Below, one piece after another: positions 45,031 through 55,100 of a DNA stretch of 64,000 bases. Positions within the stretch are counted from its first letter, which is position 1. Each line of letters opens with the position of its first letter. Source of the stretch: Girardinichthys multiradiatus (Eukaryota; Chordata; Actinopteri; Cyprinodontiformes; Goodeidae); NCBI RefSeq assembly GCF_021462225.1, contig NC_061808.1, positions 17,459,119 to 17,523,118 of the forward strand. The letters run 5' to 3'. A program made the translations under genes and the position numbers. Below the pieces are notes generated by a model that saw nothing but the letters and a program-made list of their open reading frames with translations, searched no databases and was not told the DNA's origin.

Positions 45031-46696
45031 AGTGGCTTAGGTTATCCTGAGCTATCTCTGTAGTTATGCTGCTATAGGCTTAGGCTGCTGGAAGACATAA
45101 TGACCACTTTCACCCTCTTTGCTACATTCTCACACTACTCTCCAATTTTGCATTCTTTTCTGTTAATTCAGCTTCTAACTTTATGTTCTCTCTCTTTTCT
45201 CTTCCTAGAAGCTACACTTGGCCTGACTCTGTGTCTACCTGTGACACATTTCTGGAGGGGGACATCATCCGAGCTTCTGCTGGCAACAACTTAATGCTCA
45301 CCCTCTACAGATGATCCACATAGCCCTGTCTTTTAGTGTTTAACCCTTTCTCTCTCCTAGACATGGCTACTGACTGAGCTTCTACTGTGACTAACTCTAT
45401 GTGCTTTCTTTCAGACTCTAACCTTGAAAATTGGCTCAGAGTTTATCTGTTCTTTCTTTCTAGGTGAAACGACTAAAGGAGCTACATCCATTAACATTTA
45501 CTTCTCCTTCCCATAGAAAGGACTCTTGGATCAGTGCTTCTTTGTTCTCTTTGTGTCTCTGCTCTGTTCTCTCAAACCCCCAGTCGGTCATGGCAGATGG
45601 CCGCTCACACTGAGCCTGGTTCTGCTGGAGGTTTCTTCCTGTTAAAAGGGAGTTTTTCCTCTCCACTGTCGCTACATGCATGCTCAGTATGAGGGATTGC
45701 TGCAAAGTCAACGCCAGTGACTGTCCACTGTCTCTACATGCTCATCCAGGAGGAGTGAATGCTGCAAGTCATTGACTGGATGCAATCTGCTGGGTTTCCT
45801 TAGATAGAAAAACTTTTTATCCAATTTGAATAAATAACTGAATCTGACTGCACTGTTCATTGGTTACGATTAACTAGAATGTATGTACCTGACTGTTGTG
45901 AAGTGCCTTGAGACGACATGTGCTGTGAATTGGCGCTATATAAATAAAACTGAATTGAATTGAATTGAACTAGAAGGCCTTTTGACAGATTCTCAGCCAT
46001 GGATCTCTGCCATTTCTCCAGGGACAATGGTACTCTCTGAAGCTTCTCTGATTCATGATTCAGGTGTACAGTAATGTCGTGGTAGGCTACGCCTTTACCC
46101 CACTCTTTCCATTTTCTATTCTATTTACTAATTAGGTTACGACTCTGGAAAGCAACTGTAAAGGCTGGATTCTATTTAGGCGTCTGAAAGTTGGTTTCCC
46201 TAGAAGTGATTTGATGTGGCAGATAAAAGCAGGTTGAATACAAATGATCACAACACGTTTGAGATTTTTATTCAAAAAAGATGGATAAAATGCAGTGAAT
46301 AGCAATACTTTTTTTTTCACATAAAACCAAAATAAAATGTTAAAGTTTGCAATTGTGACATTACAAAGAGGTCAAATTCTTGTAATTCAATAAACTTCTT
46401 GTTGAGTTATCAATTGTGATTTTTTTTTACCTTCACATTTTCTGAGCTTGCAAATTCAGGACAAAGCATATTTATTCCGTACTCACCCTGAGGCACACCG
46501 TGCCTTTGAACTTGTGCTCTGTTGGGAAAATTTCCGTCCAGTTTCCGATTGTCTTCCTTTGAAGACTATCGGCCCATTAGTGTAGCTTCATCCATGCAAA
46601 AGCGGATAAATGTTTTTTCTTTGGATGTGTATTGAGCCCCGCAGCTTCCATTAACCCCCGCCTTTAAACAGGCCTGCGGCCGCTCCACCGCTGCTG

Positions 46697-46716
46697 GGTG
46701 TGATGGCTTCACACCT
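46697..46716. promoter_or_regulatory. T-box-like inverted repeat upstream of mixl1
   Basis: 'ggtgtga' at 46697-46703 and 'ttcacacct' at 46708-46716 form two head-on T-box half-sites with a four-base spacer, about 167 bp before the mixl1 ATG. T-box factors such as Eomesodermin and VegT are known upstream activators of Mix-type genes. Use of this site is inferred. Confidence 0.5.
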
Positions 46717-46882
46717 CCGCGGACCGCAGACGTCTGATGTCGTTACGCGGCCGCTGGTGTGCCAGTCGGCCCCGATGGCTGACCCATTCACACGTCCGGA
46801 CAACCTTTACCTTTGATCGCGGAGGGATTTATTAACTCGAGAAAGCACAGAGGTCTCAATCTCAGTCGGACGCTGGAGGATC

Positions 46883-48181
46883 ATGTCTGCGGTTCATAAG
46901 AATATGCGCGTCGGGGATCTGAGTCACTTCCAGATGTTTCAAGAAGGACCTCTGCAGATGAACAGCGCGGTGACTTCAGGTCAGTATCTGGAAGATCTAA
47001 CCTTTCTGTAAAATCGCTAGTTTTAGCAAGTATGTTGGACCTACACTACAAGTGGTTCTTCGCGTCATTTACCCATTGTCCATAACCTCTTCCAGATTAC
47101 GGAGCCTCAGATGTTACAAACTACTTTACCTCAACAAACTCTGATGCCAGGACGGACAAGTGCGTCGCCATACTGACCCACAGGAGAAAGAGGACCAATT
47201 TCACCCAGCAGCAAATAGAGATGCTGGAGAAAGTTTACTCTGACACCAAATATCCAGACATCTACCTGAGAGAGAGATTGGAGGCTCTGACTGGGCTGCC
47301 GGAGTCCAGGATTCAGGTATTGTCTTTTGGATTGACTGATTTTACAAAAGCAAGGAATGGGATTACTGGAAAAAGATCAGTTTTTATTGATTGTAAGAAA
47401 GTTAATCACTCACTCTTAGGGTTTTCTCGTCTCAGGTGTGGTTTCAGAACAGAAGGGCCAAGTCTCGTCGGCAAGTTGGCTCCTCAGTATCTACAAAAGC
47501 ATCCAGCACACCATCAGGAGGCCCCTTTGGGCAACTTCCAAGCAGAATAGGTCCTGAGAAAGGTGAATATTAATCAAAGCTTTTCTCCCCTTTTTAATTT
47601 TTTTGGGGACTTTTTCTTAACTTTCCTTTCCTTCTTTTCCAGTCTATGATAGCCATGGTACTGCAGTATACAGGGCAGGGGCATTTGGTCTAGAGAATTG
47701 TTTCAGGCCCACAATGGAGCACAGCACAGAGGATGCTCTCAGGACCATTGTTCAGCCCAAATCCAGCAGCTACAACCACATGCCACCCTCCTGCATCTAC
47801 GACAAGGGAACCAGGGCCACGGCTGAGCTAATGCACCAGATTAAGCCTGTTGGAGCTGTCCCAAGCTGCAACATCCCTCTTTATCCCAGTGAGCTGGAGC
47901 ACCATTCAAGAATCAAAACCAACATGCCTGGCCACCAGGGTCCAAACGTTCTGGTGGAGTACGACAATTTCCCACCAAATAAAACGATCGGACCAGAGAT
48001 GAAAGTTGTGATTCCTCCCTTACCGACCCAAAACAGCTTCAGCAGGTCATCCCCAAAGGATAAGGAATGCCAAATGCAGTATCCACAACTGAGGGCCACA
48101 GACAGCTTCAACCAGTTTTCTCCAGTATACACCATAGAGGCTCAGGACATCAGTGACTTGGATTTCAGACTGGGAAAGTGA
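46883..48181 (+). CDS. mixl1: Mix paired-like homeobox protein
   Basis: Four exons on the plus strand: 46883-46979, 47096-47316, 47436-47562 and 47643-48181, all GT-AG and totalling 984 bases (327 residues). The homeodomain covers about residues 61-120 ('[19 protein letters not shown]', '[20 protein letters not shown]', '[13 protein letters not shown]') and is split by intron 2 just before helix 3. Homeodomain position 50 is Gln (Gln110), as in Mix-class proteins. The rest is Ser/Pro-rich, with an acidic tail ('[11 protein letters not shown]') of the kind that acts in activation. Mix proteins are nuclear factors downstream of Nodal in mesendoderm; the zebrafish counterpart is bonnie and clyde. 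Position between acbd3 and lin9 agrees with human MIXL1. The single early ATG in good context was taken as the start. Confidence 0.95.
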
Positions 48182-48328
48182 TGCCACGGCTGGCTTTATG
48201 TGATGTGTAGAAAGTGCTTACATGTATGATAATAATGACAGTCTGTATTTATTATAAAGCTGTAATAAGATCAAGTGTTTCAAACAAAAAAAAAAAAAAC
48301 TATTTGTATTAACTGGAATCAAACTGTG

Positions 48329-48334
48329 AATAAA
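48329..48334 (+). terminator. mixl1 poly(A) signal
   Basis: AATAAA lies 148 bases after the mixl1 stop, the only canonical plus-strand signal in the proximal 3' UTR. Cleavage would be expected near 48350. Confidence 0.6.
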
Positions 48335-48499
48335 TCTCAACAACCAAAAGCAGTTCCAATCATGTATTTAATATAAAAAGAGGGAAACATTTATATACAA
48401 TTGCCCTGAGGCACTCTCATATACATTTGTACAGAACAAACAGGAAGGAAGTGTTGACTTGAGATCTCTTAGGTTAAGTCAATAATGCAGGCTTCATTT

Positions 48500-48538
48500 G
48501 TGTGTGTGTGTGTGTGTGTGTGGAGGGGGGGGAGGGGG
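48500..48538 (+). repeat. (TG)n microsatellite and G-rich patch
   Basis: About eleven tg units, then 'ggaggggggggaggggg'. It lies in the probable lin9 3' UTR, where it would be transcribed as CA repeats and C-runs. Confidence 0.85.
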
Positions 48539-49156
48539 CATCAAAACCCTACAATTCTCCTTTATAAAAATACCAAAATCTCTTTTCAGTGCACACAAAA
48601 ATTACAAAAGCCATTTCTGAACATATGGCAGAAATGTTGACAATAGTCCTAATAATCACATATTATACAATTATCTACAATCAGTTTTATAAAACCTTCT
48701 TTAGCTTTCCTCTGTGCTTGCCAGCAGAGGAGCAACAGAACAAAACACAGGGGGGAAACATTAAGGATAGTAAATATTGCTTCACAACCATACACATCTA
48801 TGCAAAAATAAATAAATACAGACTATAAAAACTGGTAGAATCAATGTTTGGCACATGGAACCCAATAAATAACACCTAAGAGTGTGGAGATGTGAACTGT
48901 GGTAAAGATTAGTGATAGAGGGTAGACTGTTTCAGGCTTGTATTGGTAGGTAGCACAAACATTTTCATACAATAAAACGGGTGGATAAAATACATGACAT
49001 CTTCCCTCTGTTTAGACACAAAACCTCAGGAATCCGAGTGGAACTTCGTCCACTCTTGGGCTTGCACAACGGTGAGCCACGGTGTCAACACGGGCCATGT
49101 CTGTAGCCTTGAAAGTGTCTGCATGCATCTGTGTGTGGAGGGGAGGATGCAGGGAC

Positions 49157-52100
49157 TCAGACGGCATTGGTGTTGTTGGCAGCGAATGCGTGCAGATTGC
49201 CAAGCTGACTAAGACCGCTCTGGATGTGTGCCACATGGATTTCAACGTTGTTCTGAAAGCAACTGGGAAAAGAAGAGAAAAATAAGTTGTTCCAAAATAA
49301 AATAAAAAAGCAATGCCTCCTAAAAGTTTTCACACCTGTTGAACCTTTTCCAGATTTTGACACCTGGCAACCACAAACTGGAGAAGTTTTTGTGTGAGAG
49401 ACCAACACAAAGCAGAGCATAACTGAAGTAGATGGAAAAGGATCTCAAAACTATACAAATAGAAATCTGAAAAGTGATTCCCTACCAACTTTGCACATCT
49501 GGACACAGAACTCTTTTTGGCCATTCTTTGCAACACAACTCAATCTGAGCCCAATAGGATGTGGCGTGTTGAAGGAAATACCTGGAAGTCCTGCTAGAGA
49601 TTCTCAATTGGATTTAGGTCTGAACTTCGACAGGAACATTCTAACACATGATTATGTTTTTACACCAGTGGGGTCCAAACTTTTAGTCACAGGACCTATA
49701 ATAGGCAAATGTATTATACTGAAGGCCCAGAAGTATAAAACTAATTTAACCAATTCATTTAAATAAAAAAAATGAATTTTAATAATTTTTTAAAATATTT
49801 TTTACTTGCACCACAATAGACTAAACATACAACATTTCACGAGAGCAAATAAAATAGACCGATTCTGTAGAAAAGAAATCTGTAAATCCTTGCAGATATA
49901 AAAGGAATCTCACACTGTTGCCTTATTAAAATCAAGGCTTAAAGTTTCCTATTTTTATGGGGTTCTAAAAAGAGCATTTAATCTATTCTAAATGACAAAA
50001 ACAAGGTATGGGTTACTATCCTCAAAAACATTTTCTGTATTCAGCCAATTCAAATCAACAGGAGTGCCCAAGTCTGCTTTAAGTAAAAATGACTGGATGT
50101 CTGAGGTCCTATTTATCATGAAATTAAAATAATACAATCTAAGTAATAAGAGAAAAAACATTTGGTGTTTCTAATTTAAGAAGACTTTTTGCTGGCGGTC
50201 TAAAATCTTCTTTAAAAAGGGTCGATGCAGCCGCTAACAGGTTTTCATCAGGACTGGCCTGCATTTAACACTATCTATATTTGCATAAACTCAGACCAGC
50301 TTCCTTTTTCCAAGTTGAAGATCAGCATCCCCATAGCATGATGTTACCACCACCATGTTTCACCATGGGGATCGTATTGCCTGTACCTAGGCCAAGAACT
50401 AAAATCTCAATGAAATTCCTTGAAATTTTTGGTTGTAAAGTGAAAAAACTTCTTTTTTTAAATGGAGGAGTGTGTCACTGTGTTCAGATCCCAATCATAA
50501 AAGGATTTTGTTTACTGATCCAGGTTGCTAAAAAAAATTAATAGTTGCAGTTCCACATTTTGTTCACCTGATGCATGATGGGAAAAGTATAACGAAATAA
50601 CTGTAGTTGGTTTACCTGAGGTTGGATGGATCAATTGATGTTTTGATGTCATTTAAGGACTCAGTTAGAGATTTAAACTCAAATGAATTCAGATCTCCTC
50701 CGTCTGCAAGACACTGAAACGGACCAGGAGACAAGATAAGAAAGTGGCACACATTAGTACAGCTGGACTGATTCTTTAATGTCTTGCTGTGAGCAGCACA
50801 ACAAGAATGTTTCTCTATCCTCCACCTTTATCTGTAGGAGCAGCGCAGTGAGGTGGGAGATGAGGTGTGTGAGGCTGGGATTCGTCACGCTTGGCTGTCC
50901 GTCCCTCTGTGTGTTGCTCTGCTGCACCATCTGCTGGGCCTCTTCTTCGCACCGCCGCCGTAGATCTGTGGGATGGTCAGCTGGAACCATGCCCTGATCA
51001 GGAGAGAGCTGAACAAACAAACAACTACATGTAACAAAGTCTCTTCTGCACCACTTTTATTTCATACAAGGTAACAAACGAACAGTGGTACAGCTTGAGG
51101 GATTTAAGACAAATCTCAGTTCAAAGCCAACTTGGGTTCATCTTTTGACTTACTTCACAACAGAACTGCTGAACTTCATGAAGCACCTTGTTCAGATCTT
51201 TATTGAGCTGCTCCAGCTCAAGCACAGTGGTAGCATATCGCTTCTGAAAGTCCAAATCAATTGGCATCGAGTACGACTTCTGAAGCAGGAAACCCACATC
51301 CAATTAGGTTAAGCCTGATGTACGCATCTCTCAAGAATTTACTTTTAGTAATATTAATTAATGACTTTACCAGTTTCTCTGCTTCTGTGTTCATTTCTTT
51401 TAAGTGCTTTATGTGTTCTTTCTTGATCATGAGGATTTTAGACAGCCTCGTCTGAAAATCAGAAAGTACAGAACGCGTTAGAAGTGGTGCTGATTTTTAA
51501 GGATGCAATCCTTTTGACAGGAAATACTTACAACTTGGACCAAGAATTTTACAGGAAATCCTCCAAGTGTTTCTCCCTCTGTACTGGGCAACTTGTTCCT
51601 CCATGGTGAAGCGTTCATAAGAGGATCATTGTCCTGTTATTTAAAAGCAAAAAAAAAAAAAGCTGATCGGAAGTCATTTATGCTGATGACCAGTTTAGAA
51701 TACAAAACTTGAAACAGCTGTCAGGAATTGTTTTGTTGTATAATCCTCTTAGGTTTAACAAAACCTGAAAACCTTGCATTTAAACACTCAGTCACAACAG
51801 TGGAGTTCAACATTCAGTTAATGCTTTCCAGGTCCAAATGTTAGAGTCACCAAAAGTACAAATATTAGTTAAAACTCCAGACAGTTCACATTGTGGAACC
51901 CAAGTGTAAAAGCTACAGTAAAACAGCAAAGCCAGGACTCAACCTGGAGAACAAGGAAGGATTCCTTACAGATGAGTACAGTTAGTCTAATACTCAGACT
52001 AGCAACATCAAACAGTAAAGCATCCTTATGTAAAGCAACTCATATTATTTGTAGCCTGTGTAAAAACTTTACCTTGGGTTTTTTTGGTGCCACCTGAACA

Positions 52101-55100
52101 CCAGATAGTGACGCATATGACAACCGATAGGCTCCATTGCCTTGAGTGTCTTAAGCAACATTACTGTGTTGTAAAATTGCCATCTAGTGCTTGCTGCAAA
52201 CCTTTGGGATTGTGTTAGATCATGTTCCTGAATAAAGTGGGGTTATCTTAGCTCAGTGTCAACTCCTACAAGCATTCAGACCCAATGAACTTTTTCCCAT
52301 TTTGTCAGGTTAAAACCACAAACATGTGGAAGGGAGGAAACTGCTCTGGTCAGTATGTGTGGTGAAAATCTAAAACTCCACATCATCACACTGAAGCATG
52401 ACGGTGGCAGCATCATGGTGCAGAGGTGCTTTTCTACACCAGGGACAATAAAGATAGGTGGAGCTAAATACAGGACAATCCTGAGAGAGGCCTGGTGGAG
52501 CAGCACATACTGGCAGCATCTGAAATGCACCAATATGACTATTATTTTTTATCAAACAACCCTCAACCTCACAGCGTCTGGTGGAAGCCAAGATGTTCCA
52601 AGTCTTCAACTGACATGAAGCTATAGATGTACCCCACTGTTGCCAGTGTGTGCTTCCCTTCACAGGCTGCAAGACTTGAATCTAACCATCTAGCAGGATA
52701 AGAATATCTAAACCAAGAAAAGGTTTAGATCCAACCATATTCATGCGTTACAACGGCCAAGTCAAAGTCCAGGCCAAAATCCAATTGAGAATTTGTGGCA
52801 AGACTTAAAAACTAATGTTAACAGAATTCATCTCTTAAACTCCTGATTAAAAATACATTGAAGTTTGTGGTTGTAACATTAGAAATGTAAAAAGGTTCAG
52901 GAGGCACTGCACCGTGGAAGAGCAGAAAGCATTTCTAGGGAGCAGAACTAGAAACCTAACCAAAGCCTGTCATTAAATGTAGATTTACCATTTGAACAGG
53001 AGTGGTAACAGATGGGTAAGGCGCTCGAGGAGGAGTCATGAGGTTCTGTATGTAGCGCGTTGACCGGTGCTTCTGTGCGAAGGCAGAGATGGGCATAGTC
53101 TCATTGGGCTCATTGCTCTGAAAAACACACAACATCCTTCAGTAAAAACAAAACATTCCCTTTACTTTTGCACGTGACTACTTTGGTGTTATTTCATCAG
53201 CACCACAGGAAGGTAAAAGCTTTACCAGAACTTCGTAATCAGGCACAGTGTGAGTTCCCAGGCCACTGCGGTCAAAGGTGACACGATAAGTTGCAGCACT
53301 GGTGTCAACGGCATCAATCTGCCCTGTGAAAAGCCCGTCGTGGACGCCTCGAAGCCGAGCTGTTAAACAAACAAACATTATTTCGTTAGAATCATGTGAC
53401 TGAGGTAGGATCCTCTGCAGATAAAGTGTGTTCATATGAGTGATCTCACCCGTCACTTTCGTTCCTATGATGAGTGGTAACGGGATTTCATCAGGAAGGT
53501 CTTTGCAAGTTGACACATCTGATAACTTTCTCTGCTGCAGAAGTCGCATCTTCTGACGCTTTTGTCTCAGGGCTGTTCGCTCTTCAGCAAAGAAGGCTGA
53601 CGAACACCTAGTTGGGGATCAGTAAAGCTCAGCATTGAGATGTCACTTATTTTTTGCTTCCAGATTTCAGAGCTAGTCGTCAAAACCTATTGAACATGAG
53701 TTTGTAAAGATCAAAGCGCACCGTCTTGGTTTCCCCATCAGCCTCCTGATTGTTCCCCACTCAACTCGAGTCAGTTTTCTTGTTTTCAGGTTGGGAAAAG
53801 ACTCCCTGAGGCACAAGCAAAATTCATTGTCGCCTTCAAAAAGAGGTCTGGATAAAAGAAGAACAACATACTTTAATGACAGAAATAAATGAACAAAGAA
53901 TCGTTTGTTATTTTCAACCACAGATATTTACACATTAACAGTCATATTCAATAAATCAGAATAAGCGTTCCAATGATCAAGATTACCTTTGGAGGATAAC
54001 CTTTAAGCAGGTATTAAAACACAGATTTCATTAAGCCCACATTTCTGTATTAAAGATATTTGTATTGCTCTGATGTAATATTCTAAAATAATGCTGTAAG
54101 AGGAAAATCATAATTCACTGAAATAAAGGCTTGAAAACATCAGTCGGTGTAATTAATCTACATATTGTGTTTGACTTTGAGAATGGAGTTACTGAAATAA
54201 ATGAACTTTTCAATAATATTCTAATTTATCCAACATAACTGTATATAAATGGTTAATAGCATGTTTATAATTGTGCCTAAAATGACAACCAGATCTCCAA
54301 GGCATAGGTCATTTCTCCTTTTAGTTATGTGTACCGATTTAAAGTGTTGCTAAAAGTGAGCAGTTACCTGTCAATATTGGAATAAAACCATTCATAGATG
54401 CACCATTTGTGAGCTTTGGGTAGCTTAAGAAGGTTTCTCAATCTCAATCCAATCTTCTGTGATGCCTTCTTATCTGGTGTTATGATGTTAGAAAACTTCT
54501 GCAAGACAACAAGTGAAACAGTAAATACAAAAACACAACTAAACATTCAGTTCCAACTGAAAATGCCAAATCTCACAGATTGTATCTAATATTTTTTAAA
54601 GGGCAAGCTATCAAACAAACGCTGGGGCAGAAGGTGCTAAATAGATGTGAGAAAGTAGGTATCAAGGGGCTGAGGAAATGCATAAGTAACTGTTTCCTAA
54701 TTTTAGCTTTTAATTTCCTAAATATTTAATAAAGTATCTTTGAATACACAGACACAGCTCTGATGTCCCGTATGTATTGTCCAGAGCAGAAAGAATAAGG
54801 CTACGTTAGTCAGTTGGCACATATCCACACTTGAGGCATCGTTCTCAAAATTCAGCCAGACTGGGAAGGCACAAACATGGGTTGGACAAGAAACTGAAAC
54901 ACCTGGTTTTAGACCACAATAATTTATTAGTATGATGTAGGGCCTCCTTTTGCGGCCAATACAGCGTCAATTCATCTTGGGAATGACATATACAAGTCCT
55001 GCACAGTGGTCAGAGGGATTTTAAGCCATTCTTCTTGCAGGATAGTGGCCAGGTCACTACGTGATACTGGTGGAGGAAAACTTTTCCTGACTCGCTCCTC

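Larger units (their letters stand above)
42546..45961 (+). mobile_element. L2-type LINE, 5'-truncated
   Basis: It begins inside the endonuclease domain ('VIIVGDFNINVD' codons near 42562-42595, then 'SDHFLITFEF' near 42760). It runs through the reverse transcriptase and a 3' UTR to a tail of 'gaatt' repeats at 45939-45959 after 'ggcgctatataaataaaact'. Short tail repeats instead of poly(A) are an L2-clade feature. The coding frame is broken between 43157 and 43756, so it is inactive. Confidence 0.9.
41860..46395 (+). mobile_element. Family A Tc1 remnant split by an L2 LINE
   Basis: The left part (41860-42545) shows 'cattttactgggatttcatg', 'ttggacagaaagcatctatg', 'ctggactttgactgggctat' and an inverted decayed transposase block with 'gcatgatgatgccaccacca'. 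The right part (45962-46395) resumes with 'acagattctcagccatgga' and ends 'cacataaaaccaaaataaaa'. In other family A copies these parts are continuous, so the LINE landed in it. Confidence 0.7.
48182..49156. other. Shared mixl1/lin9 3' region
   Basis: About 975 bases between the two convergent stop codons. It holds the short mixl1 3' UTR, a (tg)n run at 48500-48521 followed by a G-rich patch, and the lin9 3' UTR on the minus strand. A minus-strand ATTAAA at 48372-48367 is a possible lin9 poly(A) signal. No separate gene is seen. Confidence 0.5.

Noticed and set aside
49665..50215. A hAT transposon starting 'cagtggggtccaaac'
   Set aside because: The mirrored terminus and an 8-bp target duplication could not be found, so only a possible insertion is noted within the family A entry.
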